Shown here: one piece after another, positions 30,256 through 37,619 of the stretch
Layout: each line of letters starts with the position of its first letter
How positions within the stretch are numbered: the stretch's first letter is position 1
DNA from: Stenotrophomonas chelatiphaga
Lineage (GTDB): Bacteria; Pseudomonadota; Gammaproteobacteria; Xanthomonadales; Xanthomonadaceae
NCBI RefSeq assembly: GCF_001431535.1
Contig: NZ_LDJK01000026.1
Coordinates: 1 to 37,619 of the forward strand
Direction: 5' to 3'
DNA length: 37,619 nt
Program-made: the position numbers and the translations under genes
Notes under the pieces: model-generated
What the model saw: only the letters and a program-made list of their open reading frames with translations
Told to the model about the DNA's origin: nothing
Database searches by the model: none

Positions 30256-31614
30256 TCAGTTGTTGACCGTGGTGCTCGGGTTGCCGGCGTCGACGGTCAG
30301 CAGGCGGTTGATCTCCTGCAGCTCGGCGATGTCCAGCGCGCCCACGGCCTGGCTCAGCAGCAGTCGGTTCTGCAGGAAGGTGTAACGCGCGTTGGCGTAA
30401 TCCAGCTGTGCCGAGAACAGGATCCGCTGGTTCTGGATCACGTCCAGCACGGTGCGCGTACCCACTTCCAGGCCGACCTGCGAGGCGTCGTAGGCGCTCT
30501 GCGCGGAGACCACCGCCAGGCGACGCGCTTCCACCTCGCTGATACCCGCCACCAGGGTCTGGTAGGCGTTGCGGGTGTTGCGGTCCAGTGCACGCTTCTG
30601 CTGCTCGTAGCCGTCCTGCGCGATGTCACGCTGGGCCAGCGCCTGGCGCACCGCGGACTGGGTGGCGCCGCCGGAGAAGATCGGCACGTTCAAGGTCAGC
30701 CCGACGCTGTTGGTGCGGGTATCCGGGCTCAGGCCACCGGCACCGGTGCTGTCGCCCCAGGTTGCGCCCTGGCCGACGCTGGCGCCGAGGGCGAGCGTGG
30801 GCAGGTGGCCGGCACGTGCCGACTGCACGCTGGCTTCGGATGCGCTGACCTGCAGTTCCTGCGCCTTCAGCGCCGGGTTCTGCGCAACCGCGCTCTGCAC
30901 CAGCTGGTCGACGTTGCCGCGGTTGGCCGGCACTTCCGGGCGGAAGTCTTCCGGCAGGCCGCGCAGGTTGGTCACCGGCTGGCCGGTCAGTTCGGTCAGC
31001 GCCTGGTAGGCGTCGGCCAGGGTGTTCTGCGAGACGATGGTGTTGGCGCGTGCCTGGTCGTACTGGGCGCGGGCTTCATGCACGTCGGTGATCGGCGCCA
31101 GGCCCACTTCCAGGCGCTTGTCGGCGAAGTCGAACTGCTTCTTGGCGGCTTCTTCGTTGGTCTTGGCGGCGTTCAGCGATTCGATCGCCACCAGCACGTT
31201 GAAGTAGGCGGCCGAGGTGCGCACGATCAGGTCGTCGTTGGCCGAATCGAGGGTGAAGTCCGCTGCCCTGCTCAGTTCGCGCTGGGCGCGCAGGGTGCTG
31301 AACTGGCTCCAGTTGAACAGCGTCTGGCTGCCATCGATGGTGTAGGTGCGGCGGCGGCTTTCGAAGGTACCGGTGTTGTTGCCGCGGTCTTCGGTGCGCG
31401 AGCGGTTCAACGAGGCGACGCCGTTGATCTGCGGCAGCAGGGCGGCGCGTGCCTGCACGGCGCCTTCCTTGTCGAACAGCCGGGTGGATTCGGCAGCGGA
31501 CAGCTGCGGGTCGCCATTGCGGGCCATTTCATAGACCTGCAGCAGGTCGGCGGCATGGGCGGACAGCGGCAGCAGGACGGTGGCCAGCGCAATAGCGAGG
31601 GTTCGGCGGATCAT
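30256..31614 (-). CDS. tolC: TolC-family outer-membrane efflux channel (TolCSm)
   Basis: This 452-residue protein has a signal peptide (RRTLAIALATVLLPLSAHA) and two repeated outer-membrane efflux protein units with long helical segments: DLLQVYEMARNGDPQLSAAES, GSQTLFNWSQFSTLRAQRELS, LTLNVPIFSGGATQSAVRQALAQRD and GTRTVLDVIQNQRILFSAQLDYANARY. It forms the trimeric channel-tunnel for tripartite pumps. ATG 31614 follows AAGGAAG and begins a proper signal peptide. It is last in the smeRo-pcm-tolC operon, 16 bases after pcm. This matches the published TolCSm, which partners SmeOP and possibly other pumps. Confidence 0.93.
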   Translation of the reverse strand: MIRRTLAIALATVLLPLSAHAADLLQVYEMARNGDPQLSAAESTRLFDKEGAVQARAALLPQINGVASLNRSRTEDRGNNTGTFESRRRTYTIDGSQTLFNWSQFSTLRAQRELSRAADFTLDSANDDLIVRTSAAYFNVLVAIESLNAAKTNEEAAKKQFDFADKRLEVGLAPITDVHEARAQYDQARANTIVSQNTLADAYQALTELTGQPVTNLRGLPEDFRPEVPANRGNVDQLVQSAVAQNPALKAQELQVSASEASVQSARAGHLPTLALGASVGQGATWGDSTGAGGLSPDTRTNSVGLTLNVPIFSGGATQSAVRQALAQRDIAQDGYEQQKRALDRNTRNAYQTLVAGISEVEARRLAVVSAQSAYDASQVGLEVGTRTVLDVIQNQRILFSAQLDYANARYTFLQNRLLLSQAVGALDIAELQEINRLLTVDAGNPSTTVNN

Positions 31615-31630
31615 TGCGGCTTCCTTGGAC

Positions 31631-32278
31631 TCAGAGGTGGAACTGGGGGGCCGGCGCGGCACCGCGCAGGTAATCGATATCGGTTTCGAACAGCGATTCG
31701 GTGCTGCCATCGGCCTTGACCAGGATCGCTTCCATCACCGGCGAACGGCCGTGGATGATGTACAGGCGACCACCCGGACGCAGCCACGAGGCGAACTGTG
31801 ACGGCACGCGGTCGACGGCGCCAGTGACACAGATCACATCAAAACGGCGGTCGGTCTGCCAGGCCAGGGCATCGGCCACGTCCACGCGCACGTTGGTGCC
31901 CAGGCCGGTGCTGTCCAGGCGTGCACGCGCGGTGGCGGCCAGCTCCGGATCGATTTCCAGGCTGAGCACTTCGCGCGCCAGCGCGCCGAGGCAGGCCGAC
32001 AGGTAACCGCTGCCGGTGCCGATTTCCAGCACTTCGTCACCCGGCTGCAGGTCCAGCGCCTGCAGGGTGCGGCCTTCGACGACCGGCTTCATCATCTTCT
32101 GCCCGCCGCTGAGCGGCAGCTCGATGTCCGCATAGGCCAGCGCGCGGTGCGCCTCGGCCACGAAGGCTTCGCGCGGAAGGCGCGCCAGGACGTCGAGCAC
32201 CTTGATGTCCAGCACGTCCCAGGGACGGATCTGCTGTTCCACCATCAGTTTACGGGCGTGTGCGTAGTCAATCGTCAT
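31631..32278 (-). CDS. pcm: Protein-L-isoaspartate O-methyltransferase family protein (divergent)
   Basis: This 215-residue SAM-dependent methyltransferase fold has motif I VLEIGTGSGYLSACLG (residues about 83-98), SLEIDPELAATARARL, and post-I RFDVICVTGAVDRVP with LRPGGRLYII. The PCMT-like N-terminus reads ARKLMVEQQIRPWDVLD. The canonical QTISQP active-site segment is replaced by QKMMKP (residues 60-65), so repair of isoaspartate is uncertain. It lies between smeRo and tolC and is the pcm of the five-gene S. maltophilia efflux cluster. A TAAAAT box about 30 bases upstream of its start may give it a second promoter. Confidence 0.85.
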   Translation of the reverse strand: MTIDYAHARKLMVEQQIRPWDVLDIKVLDVLARLPREAFVAEAHRALAYADIELPLSGGQKMMKPVVEGRTLQALDLQPGDEVLEIGTGSGYLSACLGALAREVLSLEIDPELAATARARLDSTGLGTNVRVDVADALAWQTDRRFDVICVTGAVDRVPSQFASWLRPGGRLYIIHGRSPVMEAILVKADGSTESLFETDIDYLRGAAPAPQFHL

Positions 32279-32311
32279 GAGGTTCCAATCCAGCGCAGTG
32301 GGCCGGCCATT

Positions 32312-32386
32312 TTACCGGTGCCGGAGGCCGTCGGCGCACCCGGAGCATGTATTCAGGGCGGCGTAGGTCGCAGTGCCGGAAGTCAT
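32312..32386 (-). CDS. Possible 24-residue small protein between smeRo and pcm
   Basis: An ATG at 32386 stands 4 bases after a perfect GGAGGT Shine-Dalgarno and opens a 24-codon frame (MTSGTATYAALNTCSGCADG, then LRHR) with two Cys, ending in a TAA inside the TAAAAT box before pcm. A hairpin GCCGGA/TCCGGC covers the ribosome-binding site. It could be a leader peptide or a chance frame. There is no similarity I recognise. Confidence 0.3.
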   Translation of the reverse strand: MTSGTATYAALNTCSGCADGLRHR

Positions 32387-32417
32387 CGCGACCTCCGGCT
32401 TGTTCAGGTTGTGGGGA

Positions 32418-33107
32418 TCAGCCACCGCGCGGGCCCGCCTGGGCCGGGCGGGGGACGTAGGCGCGCAGGAAGAAATCCACGCTCGCGGCCACGTGCCGGC
32501 CGGCATCCCCGGCCGCCAACGGCGGCTGCAGCCCACACATCATATGCGTATGCAGTTCGCCCTTGACCAGGGTCATCAGCTGCAGTGCCGCGGTGGGGAA
32601 GTCCTGGATGTCCAGTTCGCCGCGCGCTGCACGGGCGCGCAGGAATTCGGCCAGCGCCTCGGTGGTGCGCTTGGGACCGGCCTGCCAGAACATCTCGCGC
32701 AGGCGGTCATCGGTTTCCGGGGCCATCATCACGCGCTGCACCGATACGGCCGCATCCGAGGTGACCAGCTCGAAAAAGGCCTCGCCGATGCCCAGCAACT
32801 GGTCGCGCAGGGGGCCTTCGGCATCGGCCACGAACAGGGTGTCCGGCAGCATTTCCACGCACTTGGACTTGACCGCTTCGGTGAACAGCGATTCCTTGTC
32901 GCCGAAATGGCTGTAAACGGTGAGCTTGGACACCCCCGCCTGGGCGGCGATGGCATCCATGCTGACGCCGGTGTATCCCTGCTCCACGAACAGCGCCTTG
33001 GCCGCTTCCAGGATGGCGGCACGCTTGCCGAGGTCCTTGGGGCGGCCCGGACCTGCGGCCTTGCTGGCAGGTTTGGGCGCATTCTTGCGGGAGAAGGGAC
33101 ACATCAT
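32418..33107 (-). CDS. smeRo: TetR-family repressor SmeRo
   Basis: This 229-residue regulator has an N-terminal TetR helix-turn-helix (residues about 25-75, RAAILEAAKALFVEQGYTGVSMDAIAAQAGVSKLTVYSHFGDKESLF) and a C-terminal ligand-binding domain of the AcrR-like type with a C-terminal TetR_C region (FWQAGPKRTTEALAEFLRARAARGEL). By published work on S. maltophilia, SmeRo represses both smeOP and its own smeRo-pcm-tolC operon. The gene is divergent from smeO with a 121-base shared promoter region. Tandem ATGs occur at 33107 and 33104, and no clear Shine-Dalgarno is seen. Confidence 0.9.
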   Translation of the reverse strand: MMCPFSRKNAPKPASKAAGPGRPKDLGKRAAILEAAKALFVEQGYTGVSMDAIAAQAGVSKLTVYSHFGDKESLFTEAVKSKCVEMLPDTLFVADAEGPLRDQLLGIGEAFFELVTSDAAVSVQRVMMAPETDDRLREMFWQAGPKRTTEALAEFLRARAARGELDIQDFPTAALQLMTLVKGELHTHMMCGLQPPLAAGDAGRHVAASVDFFLRAYVPRPAQAGPRGG

Positions 33108-33114
33108 CGGCGTA

Positions 33115-33147
33115 ATAGTAGACCAAGCGGTTCGATATTTATACTAT
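33115..33147. promoter_or_regulatory. Candidate SmeRo operator and divergent promoter
   Basis: ATAGTA (33115-33120) and TACTAT (33142-33147) are an inverted pair in the only AT-rich part of the smeRo-smeO gap, with TATTTATACTATACC giving -10-like boxes. A second short dyad (GGTT-cact-AAACC) lies at about 33154-33167. Binding by SmeRo is inferred from position. Confidence 0.4.
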
Positions 33148-33228
33148 ACCGCCGGGTTCACTAAACCGCCCGGCATCGCGCTCCCGCGCAGCTGCCACCA
33201 CTCGAATGTGTAATCAGGACGAACACCG

Positions 33229-34368
33229 ATGAAGATCGCGCGCTGGATGGGAATTGCACTGGGAGTGGCCGCGCTGGCTGCCTGTTCGGACAAGCCGGAA
33301 GCGCCGGTCGCCGCGGTGCCGGTGCTGGTGGTGCACCCGCTGGTCGCGGCCGGTGACGGCGCCATGGTGTTCCCCGGCGAAGTCCGGGCGCGGCAGGAGA
33401 GCGCGCTGTCCTTCCGGGTTGCCGGCAAGCTGCTGCGGCGGGACGTGGATGCGGGCCAGCGGGTGGTCAAGGGACAACTGCTGGCCGAGCTGGATCCGGC
33501 CGACTTCGCCCTGCAGGCACGGGCATCGCAGGCACAGCTGGCGGCCGCGCAGGCCGAACTGGTCCGCGCCCGTGACGACCACAAACGCTATGAAACGCTG
33601 GCCGCGCAGCAGTTGATCAGCCGCTCGGCATTGGACCAGCAGGCCGCCGCGTTCAAGGCGGCGCAGGGCCAGGTGGACGCTGCGCGCGCCAACGCCGACG
33701 TACTGGGCAACCAGGCCGGCTATGCGCAGTTGCGCGCGCCGGCCGACGGGGTGATTGCCAGCCGCGAGCCCGATGCCGAAGCCGGCCAGGTGGTGGCCGC
33801 CGGGCAGACGTTGTTCACGCTGGCCGCCGACGACGGCCGCGAGGTGCGGATCGATCTGCCCGAAGCGATGCTGCGCGATTTCCCGGTCGGTACGGCGGTG
33901 CAGGTCGAACCGTGGAGTCGCGGTGGGCCGATGCTGCCGGGGACGATCCGTGAGGTCGCCGCCGCTGCCGATCCGCAGTCGCGGACCTTCGCTGCGCGGG
34001 TCAGCCTGGCCGCCGATGCGCTGGCCGATGTCAGCCTGGGGCAGAGTGCGCGCGTGCATGGTCTGGCGGGCGGCAACGGAAAAACGGCGCTGCAGCTGCC
34101 CCTGTCCGCCCTGCAGCGCGGTGCCGACGACCGCGCCAGCGTGTGGGTGGTGGACCCGACCACCGCGCGGCTGAAGGCGGTGCCGGTGACCGCGGGCGCC
34201 TATGGCAGCGACACCGTGCCGGTAATGAGTGGCGTCACGGCGAGTGACTGGGTGGTCGCTGCCGGTGGCCACCTGCTGCGCGCAGGCCAGTTGGTGACCG
34301 CGGTGGACCGGCAGAACCGCCCGGTGCTGAAGCCGGCGGCGGCCGCCGCCACCAAGGCGGGGGAGTAA
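33229..34368 (+). CDS. smeO: RND efflux adaptor lipoprotein SmeO
   Basis: This 379-residue membrane-fusion protein has a lipoprotein signal with lipobox LAAC (Cys19). The barrel-sandwich half motif FPGEVRARQESALSFRVAGKLLRRDVDAGQRV, an alpha-helical hairpin (residues about 95-160, QAQLAAAQAELVRARDDHKRYETLAAQQLIS), the second lipoyl half (LRAPADGVIASREPDAEAGQVVAAGQTLF) and a beta-barrel domain follow. It bridges SmeP and TolC in the periplasm. It has the gene order of the published smeOP operon, with smeP 4 bases downstream. Confidence 0.94.
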   Translation: MKIARWMGIALGVAALAACSDKPEAPVAAVPVLVVHPLVAAGDGAMVFPGEVRARQESALSFRVAGKLLRRDVDAGQRVVKGQLLAELDPADFALQARASQAQLAAAQAELVRARDDHKRYETLAAQQLISRSALDQQAAAFKAAQGQVDAARANADVLGNQAGYAQLRAPADGVIASREPDAEAGQVVAAGQTLFTLAADDGREVRIDLPEAMLRDFPVGTAVQVEPWSRGGPMLPGTIREVAAAADPQSRTFAARVSLAADALADVSLGQSARVHGLAGGNGKTALQLPLSALQRGADDRASVWVVDPTTARLKAVPVTAGAYGSDTVPVMSGVTASDWVVAAGGHLLRAGQLVTAVDRQNRPVLKPAAAAATKAGE

Positions 34369-34372
34369 GCCG

Positions 34373-37300
34373 GTGCGTCGCTTCAATCTTTCCGAGTGGG
34401 CGCTGGCCAATCGACCCCTGGTGTTGTTCGCCATGCTCGCCTTCGCGCTGATCGGGGCGTGGTCCTACAAGCACCTGGGGCAGTCCGAGGATCCTCCTTT
34501 CACTTTCAAGATCATGGTGGTGCGCACGATGTGGCCGGGGGCCACCGCCGAACAGGTGTCGCGACAGGTCAGCGAGCCGATCGAGAAGGCGCTGATGAAC
34601 ACCGGCGAGTTCGAGTTCATCCGCTCCTATTCGCGGCCGGGCGAATCGCAGGTCATCTTCGTGGCGCGCGACGACCTGCGTTCCCGGCAGATCCCGGACC
34701 TCTGGTACCAGGTGCGCAAGCGGGTCGGCGACATCCAGGCCACGCTGCCGCGCGAGATCGTCGGGCCGTTCTTCAACGATGAATTCGGCGATACCTTCGG
34801 CAACATCTACGCGCTGACCGGCAAAGGTTTCGACTACGCACTGATGCGCGATTATGCCGACCGCATCCAGCTGGAGCTGCAGCGGGTGCAGGACGTGGGC
34901 AAGGTCGAGCTGGTCGGCCTGCAGGATGAAAAGGTCTTCATCGAATTGTCCAACACCAAGCTGACCTCGCTGCGCATTTCACGGCAGCAGGTCCAGCAGG
35001 CGGTGGCCGAGCAGAACGCGGTGGCCAATACCAGTTTCCTGGAAACCGGCAGTGACCGCGTGCAGCTGCGGGTCAGTGGCCAGTTCAACAGCATCGACGA
35101 CATCCGCGCCTTCCCGATACGCGTCGGCGAGCGCACCGTGCACCTGGGCGACATCGCCGAGGTCCACCGTGGTTTCGCCGATCCGGCTTCGCCGAAGATG
35201 CGCTTCATGGGCGAGGATGCGATCGGCCTGGCGGTGGCGATGAAGGACGGCGGTGACATCCTGGCACTGGGCACGCACCTGGATGCGGAGTTCGAACGCC
35301 TGCAGAAGACGCTGCCGGCCGGCATGCAGCTGCGCAAGGTGTCCGACCAGCCGCAGGCAGTGGAAGAATCCGTCGGCGAGTTCGTCCAGGTACTGGCCGA
35401 AGCGGTGGTGATCGTGCTGCTGGTGAGCTTCTTCTCGCTGGGCCTGCGCACCGGGCTGGTGGTCGGGGTGACCATTCCGCTGGTGCTGGCGATGACCTTC
35501 TTCGTCATGCATTACTTCGGCATCGGCCTGCACAAGATTTCGCTCGGTGCGCTGGTGCTGGCGCTGGGCCTGCTGGTGGACGATGCGATCATCGCGGTGG
35601 AGATGATGGCCACCAAGATGGAGCAGGGCTACGACCGCCTGCGCGCGGCCAGCTTCGCCTGGGAATCCACCGCATTCCCGATGCTGACCGGCACCCTGAT
35701 CACCGCGGCCGGCTTCCTGCCGATCGCCACTGCCGCCTCCAGCACCGGTGAGTACACGCGGTCGTTGTTCCAGGTGGTGACCATCGCGCTGGTGGTGTCC
35801 TGGATCGCAGCGGTGCTGTTCATTCCCTACCTCGGCGACAAGATGTTGCCGGACCTGTACAACCGCCAGCCGCCGAAGCCGGGCAGCCTGCTGGGCCGCT
35901 GGCATGCGCGGCGGCAGGCGTGGGCGGACCGCTTCCCGGCACTGGCCAACCTGCTCGCGCCGCCGGCGCACGGGCACGACCACGACCCGTACCAGCGTCC
36001 GTTCTACGTGCGTTTCCGGCGCTTCCTCGAAGGCTGCCTGCGCCATCGCTGGTGGGTGATCGCCGCGACCGTCCTGTTGTTCATCGGCTCGCTGCTGCTG
36101 TTCCGTTTCGTGCCGCAGCAGTTCTTCCCGGACTCCACGCGGCCGGAGCTGATGGTGGACATCGAACTGGCCGAGGGCGCGTCGTTGAACGCGACCCGTG
36201 GCCAGGTGGCCAAGCTGGAGAAGCTGCTGGACGGCCGCGAAGGCATCCGCAACTACGTGGCCTACGTGGGCACCGGGTCACCGCGCTTCTACCTGCCGCT
36301 GGACCAGCAGCTGCCGGCGACCAACTTCGCCCAGTTCGTGGTGCTGGCCAACGACACCCATGCCCGTGAAAGCGTGCGCGACTGGTTGCAACGCGAGGTG
36401 CTGCCCACCTTCCCGGACGTGCAGATGCGCGTCACCCGGCTGGAGAACGGACCACCGGTGGGCTATCCGGTGCAGTTCCGCATCTCCGGCGAGCACATCG
36501 CGCAGGTGCAGGCACTGGCCCGGCAGGTGGAAGAGAAGGTGCGCGCCAATCCGCACACCATCAACGTCAACCTGGACTGGAGCGAACCGAGCAAGGTGGT
36601 GCGGCTGGTGATCGACCAGGATCGTGCGCGCGCGCTCGGCGTGAGCAGTGCACAGGTCAGCCAGTTCCTGGCCAGTTCGCTGGCCGGCGAAGCGGTGAGC
36701 GTGTATCGCGAAGGCAACCGGCAGATCGAGATGCTGGTGCGTGGTGCGGGCGACGAGCGGCTGAGCCTGGAGCTGCTCGGCAGCCTGCAGATGCCCACCC
36801 CTTCCGGTGGCAGCATCAGCATGTCCCAGGTGGCCACGCTGGAGCATGGTTTCGAAGATGGCATCATCTGGCACCGCGACCGGCTGCCGACGGTGACCGT
36901 GCGCGCCGATATCGGCGATGGCATGCAGCCACTGGACGTGGTGCAGCAGTTGCTGCCGACGCTCGAGGGTATCCGTGCGCAGCTGCCCAGCGGCTACCTG
37001 CTGGAAACCGGCGGCACGGTGGAGGATTCCGCCCGCGGCCAGGATTCGATCAAGGCCGGCATGCCGCTGTTCCTGGTGGTGGTGGCGACCCTGCTGATGC
37101 TGCAGCTGCGCAGCTTCTCGCGCACGGCGATGGTGCTGGTCACCGCACCGCTGGGGATCATCGGCGCGACCTTGTTCCTGCTGCTGTTCCGTTCGCCGTT
37201 CGGGTTCGTCGCGCTGCTGGGCACGATCGCGCTGGCCGGCATGATCATGCGCAATTCGGTGATCCTGATCGACCAGATCCAGCAGGACATCGATGCCGGG

Positions 37301-37537
37301 CATGACCGCTGGGACGCGATCCTGGATGCCACGGTGCGCCGCTTCCGTCCGATCGTGCTGACCGCGCTGGCGGCGGTACTGGCGATGATCCCGTTGTCGC
37401 GCAGTGCGTTCTATGGGTCGATGGCGATTTCGATCATGGGCGGGTTGATCGTGGGTACGGTGCTGACGCTGGTGTTCCTGCCGGCGCTGTATGCGGCGTG
37501 GTTCCGGGTGCGGAAAGAGGATGGTCGAACGGGCTGA
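34373..37537 (+). CDS. smeP: RND multidrug efflux pump SmeP
   Basis: This 1054-residue inner-membrane pump of the RND (HAE1-like) superfamily has twelve predicted helices in the 1+5+1+5 pattern and two large periplasmic loops. The N-terminal block is LVLFAMLAFALIGAWSYKHLGQSEDPPF. The TM4 proton-relay acidic pair lies in LGLLVDDAIIAVEMMATKMEQG, and the second half has SVILIDQIQQDIDAGHD and ATVRRFRPIVLTALAAVLAMIPL. The start codon is GTG, 8 bases after GGGGGAG and 4 bases after the smeO stop. Published substrates of SmeOP-TolCSm include nalidixic acid, doxycycline, some aminoglycosides and macrolides, CCCP and SDS. It is complete in the window. Confidence 0.95.
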   Translation: MRRFNLSEWALANRPLVLFAMLAFALIGAWSYKHLGQSEDPPFTFKIMVVRTMWPGATAEQVSRQVSEPIEKALMNTGEFEFIRSYSRPGESQVIFVARDDLRSRQIPDLWYQVRKRVGDIQATLPREIVGPFFNDEFGDTFGNIYALTGKGFDYALMRDYADRIQLELQRVQDVGKVELVGLQDEKVFIELSNTKLTSLRISRQQVQQAVAEQNAVANTSFLETGSDRVQLRVSGQFNSIDDIRAFPIRVGERTVHLGDIAEVHRGFADPASPKMRFMGEDAIGLAVAMKDGGDILALGTHLDAEFERLQKTLPAGMQLRKVSDQPQAVEESVGEFVQVLAEAVVIVLLVSFFSLGLRTGLVVGVTIPLVLAMTFFVMHYFGIGLHKISLGALVLALGLLVDDAIIAVEMMATKMEQGYDRLRAASFAWESTAFPMLTGTLITAAGFLPIATAASSTGEYTRSLFQVVTIALVVSWIAAVLFIPYLGDKMLPDLYNRQPPKPGSLLGRWHARRQAWADRFPALANLLAPPAHGHDHDPYQRPFYVRFRRFLEGCLRHRWWVIAATVLLFIGSLLLFRFVPQQFFPDSTRPELMVDIELAEGASLNATRGQVAKLEKLLDGREGIRNYVAYVGTGSPRFYLPLDQQLPATNFAQFVVLANDTHARESVRDWLQREVLPTFPDVQMRVTRLENGPPVGYPVQFRISGEHIAQVQALARQVEEKVRANPHTINVNLDWSEPSKVVRLVIDQDRARALGVSSAQVSQFLASSLAGEAVSVYREGNRQIEMLVRGAGDERLSLELLGSLQMPTPSGGSISMSQVATLEHGFEDGIIWHRDRLPTVTVRADIGDGMQPLDVVQQLLPTLEGIRAQLPSGYLLETGGTVEDSARGQDSIKAGMPLFLVVVATLLMLQLRSFSRTAMVLVTAPLGIIGATLFLLLFRSPFGFVALLGTIALAGMIMRNSVILIDQIQQDIDAGHDRWDAILDATVRRFRPIVLTALAAVLAMIPLSRSAFYGSMAISIMGGLIVGTVLTLVFLPALYAAWFRVRKEDGRTG

Positions 37538-37619
37538 GCCCCCTCGCGGGTGGCTGAGTGCCGGTTGCTGCGTGGCTTGCGCCGGGCGGTGGGGCTGGTC
37601 GGGGGACGGCAAGAGCCGC
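37538..37619. other. Non-coding window end, possible truncated copy of the 3631-3733 repeat
   Basis: After the smeP stop there is no gene. The last about 40 bases (GGGCGGTGGGGCTGG at 37585-37599, then GGCAAGAGCCGC at the end) resemble the left arm and GGCAGGAGCCGC loop of the long inverted repeat at 3631-3677. A second copy may be cut by the window edge. Confidence 0.35.

Overview
The window is high-GC DNA that reads as chromosome of the Stenotrophomonas maltophilia group (Xanthomonadaceae). Two things point there. GTAG-headed palindromes of the SMAG (REP-like) type recur between genes. The last 7.3 kb has the gene order tolC - pcm - TetR regulator, divergent from an RND adaptor and pump, which is the published layout of the SmeOP-TolCSm efflux locus of S. 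maltophilia. Coding density and base composition are even. I see no tRNA, rRNA, CRISPR array, phage, integrase or insertion sequence.

Region 1 (1-7000) is a citrate-type uptake module. A minus-strand operon (OprO/P-like porin, CitMHS transporter, acetoacetyl-CoA reductase homologue) diverges from a plus-strand trio: tctD, tctE and a periplasmic solute-binding protein joined by overlapping start and stop codons. The reductase homologue has Phe at the catalytic Tyr position. Region 2 (7000-15970) looks like a C4-dicarboxylate module: a LuxR-type response regulator, a Cache/PAS hybrid histidine kinase, a second porin, dctA and the malic enzyme maeB. Uptake of malate or succinate would feed directly into pyruvate formation.

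Region 3 (15970-20020) is a two-gene operon for secreted hydrolases: a GH92 alpha-mannosidase and a basic-secretory-protein-family metallopeptidase. Two LacI-like palindromes lie upstream. Region 4 (20200-25400) makes the LPS core and lipid A: a small Zn-ribbon protein, a GT4 glycosyltransferase, an O-antigen-ligase-like protein, lpxL and, divergently, waaA.

Region 5 (25400-30240) is the least familiar. Two paralogous putative outer-membrane barrel proteins, one frameshifted near its C-terminus, flank a minus-strand operon of another small barrel-like protein and mgtE. The paralogues share a conserved 5' leader with a hairpin. Region 6 (30250-37540) is the smeRo-pcm-tolC operon divergent from smeO-smeP. 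A perfect palindromic bidirectional terminator separates regions 5 and 6.

Several genes without a Shine-Dalgarno sequence have a TANNNT -10-like box 6-8 bases before the ATG, so leaderless transcripts may be common here. One such box is built from the end of a SMAG repeat. All functional calls are from reading the sequence; no database search was run.
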